Source: Microcebus murinus
Lineage: Eukaryota > Chordata > Mammalia > Primates > Cheirogaleidae
Assembly (NCBI RefSeq): GCF_040939455.1
Contig: NC_134116.1
Coordinates: 47,073,400-47,137,399, forward strand
Direction: 5' to 3'
Length of the DNA: 64,000 nt
Positions 49,525 through 59,870 of this stretch are shown here, one piece after another; within the stretch, counting starts at the first letter, position 1, and each line of letters begins with the position of its first letter. A program made the position numbers and the translations under genes. Under the pieces are notes generated by a model, which worked only from the letters and a program-made list of their open reading frames with translations, had not been told where the DNA came from and did not search any database.

Positions 49525-51345
49525 ATTCCCAAAGGTAGAAATAGGAAGGGAGTAACAGGCCCAAGCAAGTCCAAAATCCAACTGGGCAAATAACATCAAA
49601 TCTTCAGGCTGGAGAATAATATTTTTTGACTACATGATCTGCCTTTTAGACACAGTAGGATGGGAGTTACGCTCCCAAGGTTACAGGAAAACTCCCCCCC
49701 CCCAAATGTTGTTAGGCACAGCCCACATTGCAGCTTTCACAGGTTGGAGTCTTATGCCTGTGCCTCTCCCAGGCTGGAGTTGCATGCTGGTCATTCTACA
49801 GTTCTGGAGTCTCAGGGGTGGCTCCACTAGGCATTGCCCCAGTGGATGCTTTCTGCAGTCTTCTGAATCCCACAGCTCCACTGGGCGTTGCTGTAGTCGG
49901 GATTCTCTGCAGTAGCCCCATTTCTGTGGCAGTTAGTTCACATACAAAGAAATATTCAGTGGTAGTTGTCTGCCTGGCCCTTAAGGTCTCTGGAGCATCT
50001 TTTGAAATTTTGGTGGAAGTAGTATTCTTTGCACGGGAGAGTTAGCATCACATGAATGCCATCGAGGCTTGCTGTTTGTGCCTTCTGAAGGGGTGATTTG
50101 AGCTATACCTGGGCCTGTTTGAGCTACACCAGGAATGACTGAGGAGCATTGCACTGGAATGCATAGAGCAAAAATTGAGGTGACCCTGGGCAGTGATCCC
50201 TGAGGTCCCACAGGTGCCCTGGATCCCTCCCTTGAAATCCTCAGAAACTGGCACTCTCTGAAATGCCTTTAGGATCATTTTTCACTGTCTTAATAAATAG
50301 CATCTGGCATCTTTCTGTCTGTACTAATCTCACCAAATGTTTATTTGGCCACACCCTTGATATTATCTCATAAACACACTTTCTCAGTCTTTACAACCTG
50401 GCCTCGTTAAGAATTTTCCAACTCTTTCAGTTCTGCTTCCCTTTTAATTAAAAATTATCTTTAATTTGTTTTGTTTTTGTTTTTTTGTCTTTTGACTGCC
50501 TTTTACTATAAGCAGTCGAAAGAAGCCATGCCATTCCCTTAACACTTTACTTAGAAATTTCTTTCATCAAATATCTTAGTTCATTGCTCTTAAATTCTGC
50601 TTTACATAAAGTACTAACTCAGGGGTACAAATCATCCAAGTTCTTTGCTATTTTGTATCAAGGATGGCCTCTCCTGCAGTTTCCAATATCTTATTCCTCA
50701 TTTACATTTCAGACCTCATCAGAATTGCCTTTACCATCTATATTTCTATCAACATTCTATTCATGACCACATAGACACTCTTGAAGAAGATTTAGGCTCT
50801 CACTACAGCTCTCTTCTTCTGAGCCCTCCCCCAAATTTTTCTTAATGCTCCATTCACGATACTCTAGGGTTTTCTAGCCTGTATCTCCAAACTCTTTCAA
50901 CCTTCACCCATTAACCAGTTCCAAAGCCGTTTCCACGTTTTTCCGTTGTTTGTTATAGCAACATCCTACTTCTTGGTAGCAACTTCTGGCTTAGTTTGTT
51001 CCTTCTGCTTTTTTAAAAAATACCTTACACTGGGTAATTCATAAGTAACAGAAATTTATTTCTTATATTTCTGGCTGGAAAGTCCACGATGGAGGTGCTA
51101 ATAGATCCTATGTCAGATGAGGGCCTGTTCCTCATTTATGGCGGCTTCTCTCTGTGTCTTCACATAGCAGAAGGGCAAAAATAGACTAACAGTCTTCTTT
51201 AAGACCTTTTGAAAGGGCACAAATCCCATTCAGAATTGCAGAGCTCTCATGAGCTAATTACCTCCTGAAGGACTTACTCTTAATAGCATTGCATTGAGGA
51301 TTAAGTGGCAATGTGAATTTTGGAGGGACACAAACTTTCAAACCA
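49525..51345 (-). mobile_element. MaLR element, internal region plus 5' LTR, 3' LTR missing
   Basis: Minus-strand MaLR (MST/THE1-like). The internal region, about 49525-50986, contains 'aggaagggagtaacaggccc', 'gaagccatgccattccct', 'tttgctattttgtatcaagg' and 'tctcttcttctgagccct'. Then comes a minus-strand LTR (50987-51345) with 'cttacactgggtaattcata' and 'ttttggagggacacaaac'. No LTR is recognisable on the left, so the 3' LTR is lost. The same internal landmarks recur in the complete copy at 54982-57446. MaLR internal regions are non-autonomous; short frames here (49634-50045) are not genes. A C10 run is at 49694-49703. Confidence 0.8.
50987..51345 (-). repeat. MaLR 5' LTR
   Basis: About 360 bp LTR in reverse complement, starting 'tggcttagtttgttccttct' and ending 'tttcaaacca', next to the internal region ending 'tacttcttggtagcaac'. 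Confidence 0.8.
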
Positions 51346-51374
51346 TTGGAATTATTTAATGTGCCATATATTTT

Positions 51375-51525
51375 CATATTGATGGTGTCTCTTAACTTTC
51401 TCCACAAATAAATGAAGATTATGTGAAAATAGGCATTTTTCTTTCCAGTATCTAATATTTATATGCCTGGATGTACAAAATGCCTGGCCTATAAGAAGCA
51501 CTCAAAAATTACTGAAACAGTCCAC
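51375..51525 (+). mobile_element. Probable MIR fragment
   Basis: 'ctcttaactttctccacaaa' and 'aatgcctggcctataagaag' followed by 'cactcaaaaa' fit the middle and 3' end of MIR in plus orientation. Diverged. Confidence 0.5.
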
Positions 51526-52237
51526 AGGATAGGTCTTCTTTGATCATTCTTATTAGAAAGATTAGTACACATTCACAATAGAGGGAAATATTTCTATGAT
51601 ATAAAACCACTTAGGTGTTCCAGCCACATAACTGAAACCTCCTTGTAATCAATTCTTAATCTTGATTATTACACATTCCTGATAGTCTACAAAGCAATTA
51701 TCAACTGTTTATGAATCATCGGAGACTGATACTACTGGACAATTCCCTTTCAAGAGTGGATAGCAAGGACAGCTTGTAGATGAGCTTCCCAAATTTTTTT
51801 CTATTATTTACCATCTTTCAAGGACATCGTGAGTGCAGGTTTAATGTTCTAGTAGGCTAATCCCAGCTGGTACCAGCATATTATGCAAAATGCATAAGTC
51901 AAAGCCAATTGTTTCTTCTTCAGGCAACAGAACATAATGAATTTAACTTGTAGTCCTAGGCATGTATTGAGGGAGAAGTGTCACTGAACTAGAAGTTGGT
52001 ACACTGGAAGCACAAGCCGTGTTCATTCAAACTATTAGCAAAGTCAAAATTTGCTATATTCTTTCCTTTCAGAAACAACTTCTAAGCAACAATAGAATCC
52101 TGCTACTACATACACCCATATTTATAGGCTGCTGGATAACATATCATCCTGTACAATATGGCAAGCTCATAGTGCATGCTTATGTGATAATTCATAATTA
52201 GAAATTCGGGATTATTTAAGGCCTAAAAGGGTCGAGT
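51526..52237. other. Single-copy stretch
   Basis: No gene or repeat recognised. Confidence 0.45.
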
Positions 52238-52507
52238 CCCTTTTTTATTTTTTTATTTTTTTATTTTTTTTGAGACAGAATCTTGCTCTGTTCAGTGTAG
52301 TGGTACCATCATAGCTCACAGTAACCTCAAACTCCTGGGCTCTAGTGATCCTCTTGCCTCAGCCTCCTGAATATCTGGGGCTATAAGCATGTGCCATCAT
52401 TTCCTGCTAACTTTTTCTGTTTTTAGTAGAGATGAGGTCTCACTCTTGCTCTAGCTGTTCTCAAACTTCTGACCTCAAGCAATCCTCCTGCCTCGGCCTC
52501 CCCAGAA
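52238..52507 (-). mobile_element. Alu, older, 5'-truncated
   Basis: Minus-strand Alu from a T-rich (TTTTTTA)n tail at 52238-52270 through 'tgagacagaatcttgctctg', both monomers, and 'gcctcggcctccccagaa'. The 5' head ('ggctgggcgcggtgg') is missing. There are more CpG losses than in the Alu at 5273-5617. Confidence 0.9.
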
Positions 52508-54078
52508 GTCATTGTTAAATAAAGAAATATATATTTTCCAAAGAAGAAATAACTTTGCTCCAAAAATCTAGGTCTTTCCTCCTATTCTCCAATCATGCTT
52601 ACTGCTGAAAATATTTCAAACACGATGATATTGTGGCCCTCCAGATCCCCAAGTGCAGCTGCAGCCCCTTGACTGAATCCAAACTTCACAGAACAAATGC
52701 AAACGTCTGTGTTTGGTACATACACATAATCCCTGGCTGTGCCCACAGAGGAGACCTAGGAGCAGTGATACTCCAATAGCACAGAACATACTTTGTGGCC
52801 CATATAAGAGTTTATAAATACTCTTCTCCCTGCCTTGGAGTGGTGGCTGTTCCAAAGCTGGAGCAGAAAATTAGAAAATGATCTGGAAGATGTTGTATGT
52901 GTGTATGCACATGCCAGAAAGTAAGAATGTGCTCACAGGTAATGCAAATACCAAAAAGTCACACAAGAGCTACCTGAAGCGGGCTTTCACTTTCCAAATC
53001 TAGGATACTTCCAGTGTCAAAATAAATAATGATAATAAGGGATTTTGATACATAAATAAAGTAGACAGGTATGGAAATAAACTGATATAAATGAGTAAAT
53101 AAATTAAAAATGTGTTGAGAAATGAGATAACGCCATAGTCTCAAACTACTTTCCCAATGTTAATTTCCTGATTATGATGATTGTATGTGATTTTGCAGGA
53201 GAATGTTCTTATCGTATAAACTAATGGTTCCTTTGCTAGATATGTATCACCATGCAACTTTTTATTTCATGTTACTTTTAGTGTCTTAAAATGTTTATAA
53301 TCACTAGCCAAAGTAAATTTTGATTTTATACTAAACACCTAAATCAACTATACTCTTTTATTAATATCACATTTTCTTATTATACATTTTCTTATACATT
53401 TTATTTGCTATTATATATATCAAAATATAAACATAAAAAATAAACCTTTTAGTCTTATAAAAATGACTCTTTAAAGCTACCTAAAAAACTTGATGACTTT
53501 TTATAACATTTGAATATCTGATCCAAACACTTTTTAAAAGACCTACATAGTAGAACTTTTACTGAAATAAGATTTCACTCTATATATTTTCCTATATCTT
53601 TAAGAGCCATTTGAGTCACTTATAACTAACTCCATCCTTTTTTGTAAGAACATATGTTCTTCTGTGTATAGAATAGAGAAAGTCATATTAGAAATCTTTA
53701 TTTACAAGTTTGTATCACTTTCTGAGAATATTAAAACATCATTATGCAAATTGTCTACTTTTAATTGGCATTTTTAAACCAGATTTATATTCCAATTTTC
53801 TCAGAAGAAAATGCAAGCAACAAAATCATACATCTTGTATATTTTCTAATGTCTTCTTTTCTTTTATTCTTATTAAACCTTCTTATCTGTTGCTCTATAT
53901 GTTGCATTATTTAAAGACTGTTTGACATATTTACTACTTGTGGAGAGCTAATTCAAGAACAAAATTGCTTTTAACATGCTGTGATAGGTTTTCAAAAAAA
54001 ATTCAAGTTCAATTATTTATAGACTAATTTTCTGTTTGCTGTCTACTGAATGGCAAAGTGAAAAGTTCACAAATCCAG
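52508..54078. other. Single-copy stretch with a GC-richer patch
   Basis: No gene recognised. The part 52610-52860 is less AT-rich and gives a minus-strand frame (52616-52855) rich in Cys and Gly with no known domain. The rest is AT-rich. Confidence 0.4.
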
Positions 54079-54387
54079 CTAGATGACACTTGCCTCCTCA
54101 TATTCTAGGGCACTGACATTTCTTGGTGGACTGACAATAAATCTTAAGTCCCCAGGCTGCTCGTTAACTTTTAGAAGTTGATATAGTAACTTATAAGTTT
54201 GATCTCTCTTGGATGACCATGAATTTTGCTTATGGATACTATAAAAAAAAGTACTTGGAATGGTAATAAATGGTGCCTCAAAGACTAAATTTAACTGTGG
54301 TAAACTTGGGCCATAATCACTACTGGTACTTTCTTTGAACATCCACATTGATGCTTTAGATGCTTTAGGGAACACTGTATTTTTCAC
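54079..54387 (-). CDS. Unassigned 102-codon open frame, doubtful
   Basis: A minus-strand frame, longer than expected by chance in sequence this AT-rich and with balanced composition. Examples are WMFKESTSSDYGPSLPQLNL and YKLLYQLLKVNEQPGDLRF. There is no signal peptide, membrane segment or domain that I recognise, and it does not resemble L1, LTR or DNA transposon proteins. It could be a piece of a processed pseudogene, an unrecognised exon, or chance. No poly(A) tract or convincing splice sites were found at its edges. I do not assign a function. Confidence 0.25.
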   Translation of the reverse strand: MKNTVFPKASKASMWMFKESTSSDYGPSLPQLNLVFEAPFITIPSTFFYSIHKQNSWSSKRDQTYKLLYQLLKVNEQPGDLRFIVSPPRNVSALEYEEASVI

Positions 54388-54981
54388 ATCAGATAAATTG
54401 TATTTTCATTTCAGACTATGTCATTATCAGACCTATGGGCAGTTATCAATCACCTTGTGATCTCTGAGTCATGGATCACTGTTATTAGGGGTCTGCTAGT
54501 GTTTAGTTAAAAAATGAAAAAAAAAACCCAACAATTTGGAGGTCGATGATATTTCACATAGCAAAAGATGGTACAATAAAGAAGCCATCACCCCAAATAA
54601 ATAAATAAATAAATACATTTTAGAGAACAAAGATATTGCAAATAAAATAGTGTAGTAAATTTATAACTGAGTTCAGATTTATAACCAGCTTTCTTATGTC
54701 AACACTTTAATTTTTAATTATCAAGAAATTGTAAATAACCAAGTCTTTGCAAAAATATAAGTAAAAATTATTTCATCACTTATTGATTTTTAAATATAAT
54801 AAAATATCTGCTACAATATAAAAAAAATCTATTCATTGTGTTTGAATAAACATACATATTTGGAGTTTTTTTTCATATAAATCCTAGAAGTTATTCCTCT
54901 AGCCAACTATTAATACTTTATGCTTAACCATCTAAAAATTGGTATCTTCAGTGATTATATAAAAAGTTATGATTAATAGCA
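54388..54981. other. AT-rich spacer with (AAAT)n
   Basis: Contains an AAAT tetranucleotide run at 54595-54615. Otherwise nothing recognised. Confidence 0.5.
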
Positions 54982-55356
54982 TGCCTTATTCTACCTTGTG
55001 TTGCTCTAACAGTACCAGAGACTGGAAAGTTTATAAAGAAAACTAATTCATTTATTACAGTTTGGGATGCTGGGAAGTAAAATATAAAGTTGCCAGCACC
55101 TGGTAAGGACCTTCTTGCAGGGCTCATTCCATGGTGGAAGGCATATAGTCCAAGGAAGGAAGCAAGAGAGGACCAAAATCACTTTTGCAACAACTCACTT
55201 TCATGATAGCAAGCCCATTCCTATGATAACCACAGTAATCCATTCATAAGGGTGATGCCTTCATGGCCTAATTACCTCTTAATAGTCTTGCCTCTTAATA
55301 CCTTCACAATGGTAATTAAATTTCAACATAAGTTTTGGAAGGGATATTCAAACCAT
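54982..55356 (-). repeat. MaLR 3' LTR
   Basis: About 375 bp. Plus reading starts 'tgccttattctaccttgtg' and ends 'tattcaaacca'. Confidence 0.8.
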
Positions 55357-57074
55357 AGCACTTTACCCCTGGCTCCCCAAAACTCATGTCCTTCACCCAC
55401 ACAAAATGCATTCATTCCATCCTAATAGCCTTAGCATCTTAACTCATTCTATCAACTCTAAAGTACAAAATCCACAGTCTCATCTAAATCATATATGGAT
55501 GAGACTCTAGGCACAATTCATCCCAAGGCAAATTGCTCTCCATTAATGAGGGTATGAAATTAACAAGTTACAATGTACAATAGTGGGACAGGCATATGAT
55601 AAACTTTTCCATTCCAAAAGAACGGAATAGCAGGAAGAAGGGAGTAACAAGTTTCAAGTAACTCCAAAACTCAATAAGGAAAACAACATTAAGTATTAAA
55701 AGTACAGAATAACCTCCTTTGACTCCATTCTGGGCATCCAAGGGTAAGGGTTGGGCCCCCAAGGCTTCAGGAAACCCTGCTGTCAAGCCTTTAATGGGTT
55801 CAATTCACACTTCAGCTCTCTCAGGTTGGTGTGTTGTGCCTGCAGCATTCCTTGGCTGGTGCTGCTTAATGGTAGGTTTACAGTTCTTAGGTATCCAAGC
55901 AGTGGTCTTACTTTCACCACTCCAGTAGGCATTGCCCTAGTTGGAGTTCTCTGCAGCTAGGACTCTGACTCTGTGACATGTCTCTGCCTGGGTCCCCAGG
56001 CTGTCCACAACTTGCTTTGAAATCTAGGTGAAGGAAGCCATGACCCACAGCCTCTGCATTCTGTACATCTGCAGAATCATTACCACATGGAGGTTGCCAA
56101 GGTTTACAGCTTGTATCTTCTGGAGCAGCTGGTCAAGCCACAACTGGACCCAGCTGAGCTATGGCTGGAACTGACAAGTAGTATGGTCCCAGAATGTGGG
56201 AAGGAAATATCTGAGGCAACCCTAGGGAGTCAGCCCATGGAGGGTGCCCTGGGCCTATCCTTCAAAATTATTCTGCCATTCTAGAGTTATGGGTCTATAA
56301 TAGGAAAAGCAACCTTGAAGATATGTAAACTTCCTTCATTGTCATTTTCCCATTATCTCTGTTATCTCTTCTATTCATGTTAATCTCTTTAGCAATAGTT
56401 GCTTGGCTATACAATTGGTTTACACTCCTGGAATTATTTTTATTTTTTATATGATCAGTCTAAAAATTTTCAAGATATTTCCATCTACTCGTCTTTTAAT
56501 TATAAATTTTGTCCTTAAGATATGTCTTTCTATTGTATCATCCTGTGTGGGGTTAAATGTAGTCACATAGCTGCTTCAATATTTTGCTTAGAAATTTCTA
56601 CAGCCAGATATCTTAGTTCATTGCTCTTAAGTTCCACCATGCATAAAGCCCTAATGCATAGGTATAATTTAGCCAGATTCTTTGCTACTTTGTTACAAAG
56701 ATGACCTTTACTCCAGTTTCCAATAATATGCCTATCTTTTCCATCTAAGACCTCACCAGAATGACCTTTATTGTCCATATTTCTACCATCATTCTGGTCA
56801 TGACCACTTAAATAATCGCTAAGAAGTTCTAGACTTTCCCTCCATCTATCCTCTTCTTCTGAGCCCTCACCAGAACTGCTCTGCGTGTTCCATTTATAGA
56901 GTGTTAGTTTTTTAAAGAAAGCATAGGCTTTCTAGGCTTTTCTATACTTTATTTTTCTAGACTTGTTTTAGCCTTCTCCCCCAAATTCTTACAGCCTCTA
57001 CCCATTTTTCAAAGACACTTCTACACTTTCAAATATTTGTCATAGCAACAGACCACTTCTTGTTACTGGTTTTC

Positions 57075-57446
57075 TGTCCTGGTCCATTTTGGATTGCTAT
57101 GATAGAATACCACAGACTGGGTAATTTATAAATTTTTTCTTACAGTTCTGGAGGCTGAGAAGTCCATATCAAGATATCAGCATCTGGTGATGGCCTTCTG
57201 CCTATATCATCCCATGGTGAAAGGCAGAAAGGCAAGGTAGTGCAAGACAGCAAGCAAAAGAAGATTGAACTTGCTTTTATAACAAGGACCTCTCAGGGTA
57301 ACATACACACTCCCTTGATAATGACATTAATCCATTCATGAGGGCAGACCTCACATGGCTTGATCACCCCTTAATGATCTCACATTAAATACCATCATAA
57401 TGACAATTAAATTTCAATATAAGCTTTGGAGGGTACATTCATATCA
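57075..57446 (-). repeat. MaLR 5' LTR
   Basis: About 372 bp. Plus reading starts 'tgtcctggtccattttggat' and contains 'accacagactgggtaattta'. It pairs with the LTR at 54982-55356, and the clear divergence between the two means an old insertion. Confidence 0.85.
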
Positions 57447-57974
57447 TAGAAAAGCAATGATATTTAATAATAACATAAATATTTCACTCATTCATTCTCA
57501 CCTGGCAAAATTTTGGGTGGAGAAATTGAGCAAAATATAATGTTTTATTATTTTCCTCCATGGTGAAGTAATCTATGAAAACTTCTGAAATATATAAATA
57601 CCTAAATATCCTTAGGTTCATTAATTTATCTCTAGTCACAATTAATTCTAAATTTAACTCCAAATCCATATCACATCATCACATCTAAAATTATGCATTT
57701 TCATGAACTCATAACATTCTGGATATGTGGTCTAGAAATCCTATCCAATTGCTTATTAATCTTTATATTTAAAGCAAATAGTTAATTATTATAAGAGGTA
57801 TCTAATACTCGTTGTTTAAGCTTTTAGAATCTAAATCGAGTACTAATTTGTAGAACATCTTTAAAGGATTACTGGCATGCAAATTCATCTCTATATCTAG
57901 TCATACATTTAGTGCTTTTGACATGTTTACTAGTTATTTTCATAAATCTGCCAGTTTGTGTGATACTTTGCTTT
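57447..57974. other. AT-rich spacer
   Basis: Nothing recognised. Confidence 0.4.
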
Positions 57975-58215
57975 GCAAATGCCATTTCCACTCTGCAAAG
58001 CTTCTTTACTTCCTGCTCTGTCTAATCTAATTTGTTTATCCTTCAAATCTTAGCTCAAATATCATATTTCTATAGAGAATTTCTATAACACATAGTTGTT
58101 CTCAGTCCCCCAACCCTAATGGAAATATTTATTTATTCTTCTGAATTTTATGAGTTCTTTGTTGGTAAGTTGGCACTTATAACATTCATATAATATCTCC
58201 TTTTTAGTTATTATC
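57975..58215 (+). mobile_element. L2 LINE fragment
   Basis: 'ccttcaaatcttagctcaaa' and 'tatcatatttctatagagaa' match the L2 segment 'ctttagatctcagctcaaatgtcacctcctcagagaa', and 'ttggcacttataacattcat' matches its 'gtagcacttatcacaatt' region. Confidence 0.6.
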
Positions 58216-58244
58216 ATTTTTGTTATCATATTCATTATCATCAC

Positions 58245-58345
58245 TACTGTCATATAACTCATTTTGACATCTACTAAGACCCATGGATTGAGCTAAGAGC
58301 AAGATGAAAATATCATTTAATCCTCACATAGAGCTCTAATTTTTA
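58245..58345 (-). mobile_element. Possible MIR fragment
   Basis: 'gattgagctaagagcaagat' and 'catttaatcctcacatagag' resemble the MIR 3' half in reverse complement. The adjacent L1M limits it on the right. Confidence 0.4.
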
Positions 58346-58374
58346 CACTCTTCTTTGAATCTTTCCTTCATAAT

Positions 58375-59610
58375 TTTTTAATAAACATTATTTTTAGAAT
58401 AGTTTTATCCTCACAGAAAAATTAAGTAGAGAGTTCCCATAGATACCCTCTCTTGCTACATATGGTGTCCTATTATTTATATCTTGTATTGATGTAGTAT
58501 ACTTGTTACAATTGATGAACCAGTATTGATACATTATTATTAACTGAAGTCCATAATTTACATTAGGCTTCATTGTTTGTGCTATACATTCTATGGGTTT
58601 TGACAAATATGGAATGACATTTCAATCATCACTGTATCATACAAAATAGTCTTACTGCCCTACAAATCAACTGTGTTCCTTCTTTTTGTCCCTACTCCTA
58701 TACCCAATCCCCACCAATTATGAATGTTTTTGATGCCTCCATAGTTTTACCTTTTTCCTGAATGTCATATAGTTGGAATAACACAGTATGTGTTTGTTTA
58801 TTCATTCATCTCTTGAAGGATAGCTTGTTTTGACAATTTGAATAAAACTGCTATAAACATTTATATGAAGGTTGCTGTGTAGATATAAGTTTTCGAGTCA
58901 TTTGAGTAAATACCAAGGAATGCTATTGCTGGATTATATAGTTAGAATATGTTTAATTTTGTAAGGAACTGCCAAAGCATCTTCCAAAGTGACTGTACCA
59001 TATTGCATTCCCATCCACAACAGTGAATGAGAATTCCTGTTGCTCCACATCTTAGTCAGCACTTGGTATTATCAGTGCTCTAGATTTTGGCAATTTTAAC
59101 AGGTATGTACTGGTACCTTACTACTGTTTTTATTTGCAAACCACTGATGACATATGATGTTGATCTTTTCATATGTTTATTTGCCATTTGTATATCTTCC
59201 TTAAAAAGGTATCTGTTCAGATCTTTTGTCCATTTTTAATTGTGTTTTTGTTTTCTTCTTGTTGAGTTTTATGAGTTCTCTGTCTATTTTGAATACCAGC
59301 CCTTGCATATGTATTTTGCAAAGATTTCTTACAACCTGTAACCTGTCTTTTCATTCTTTGAGCAATATCATTTGCAGGTAAGAAGTTTTTAACTTTAATG
59401 AAGTCCAAATTATCAGGTATTTCTCATGAATTATTCATTTGCTGTTGTATCTAAAAAGTGATTGTCAAACCAAGGTAACTAGTTTCTCCCATGTTATTTT
59501 CTAGGAGGGTTACAGTTTTATATTTCACATTTAGATCTATGATCCATATTGAATTAATTTTTGTGGAAGGTGGAAGTTCTGTACCCCATTCATTTGAAGT
59601 GATATTTTTG
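58375..59610 (-). mobile_element. Old L1M 3' end, about 1.2 kb
   Basis: Minus-strand L1M with a long 3' UTR ('tagttttatcctcacagaaa', 'ttgttacaattgatgaacc', 'atgggttttgacaaat') and then ORF2 C-terminal sequence ('tttgagtaaataccaagga', 'gctattgctggattatatag', 'ccattttgcattccc'-type, 'tgtctgttcagatcttttgc'-type). It is 5'-truncated near 59610. Many frame breaks show great age. Confidence 0.9.
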
Positions 59611-59699
59611 TTACTGTTATTGTTGGTGTTTTATTTATAGTTAAACAAACTAAAAATAATAAAAATCATGCAATTATCATCTGAAGTGTCATTTATGAA

Positions 59700-59870
59700 T
59701 GACACTAAATGATAGAATTTGTGCTCAATTCTATCTGGTTTCAAAGTCAGTGAGATTAATTATCATGCAATGTAATTGGCTTCAAAGCTCAGTCATCTTT
59801 GCAAAGCATACCTAGCATAATCCTTGGCACATAGCAGGCCCTTACAAATCTTTGGTAAAAGAGTGATTAA
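59700..59870 (+). mobile_element. MIR SINE 3' half
   Basis: 'catacctagcataatccttg' and 'gcacatagcaggcccttaca' match the MIR 3' end 'cctggcacatagtaagcgctcaataa'. Confidence 0.65.

Larger units (their letters stand above)
54982..57446 (-). mobile_element. Complete MaLR element with two LTRs
   Basis: A full minus-strand MaLR (MST/THE1-like) of about 2.47 kb: 3' LTR at 54982-55356, internal region 55357-57074 and 5' LTR at 57075-57446. The LTRs start TG and end CA in plus orientation. The flanks 'tagca' (54977-54981) and 'tagaa' (57447-57451) match at four of five bases, fitting the 5-bp duplication of this class. The internal region shows 'atccacagtctcatctaaat', 'tagttcattgctcttaagtt' and 'ctcttcttctgagccctcac'. 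MaLRs lack functional pol and env and depended on ERV-L-type enzymes. No open frame here is meaningful. Confidence 0.85.

Noticed and set aside
49634..50278. Overlapping frames of 66-105 codons as genes
   Set aside because: They lie in the MaLR internal region on both strands. Such regions are non-coding, and the frames reflect locally higher GC.
52616..52855. A Cys-rich 79-codon minus-strand frame as a secreted peptide gene
   Set aside because: It has no clear signal peptide start, no paralogue in the window and no family resemblance; it is probably chance in a GC-richer patch.
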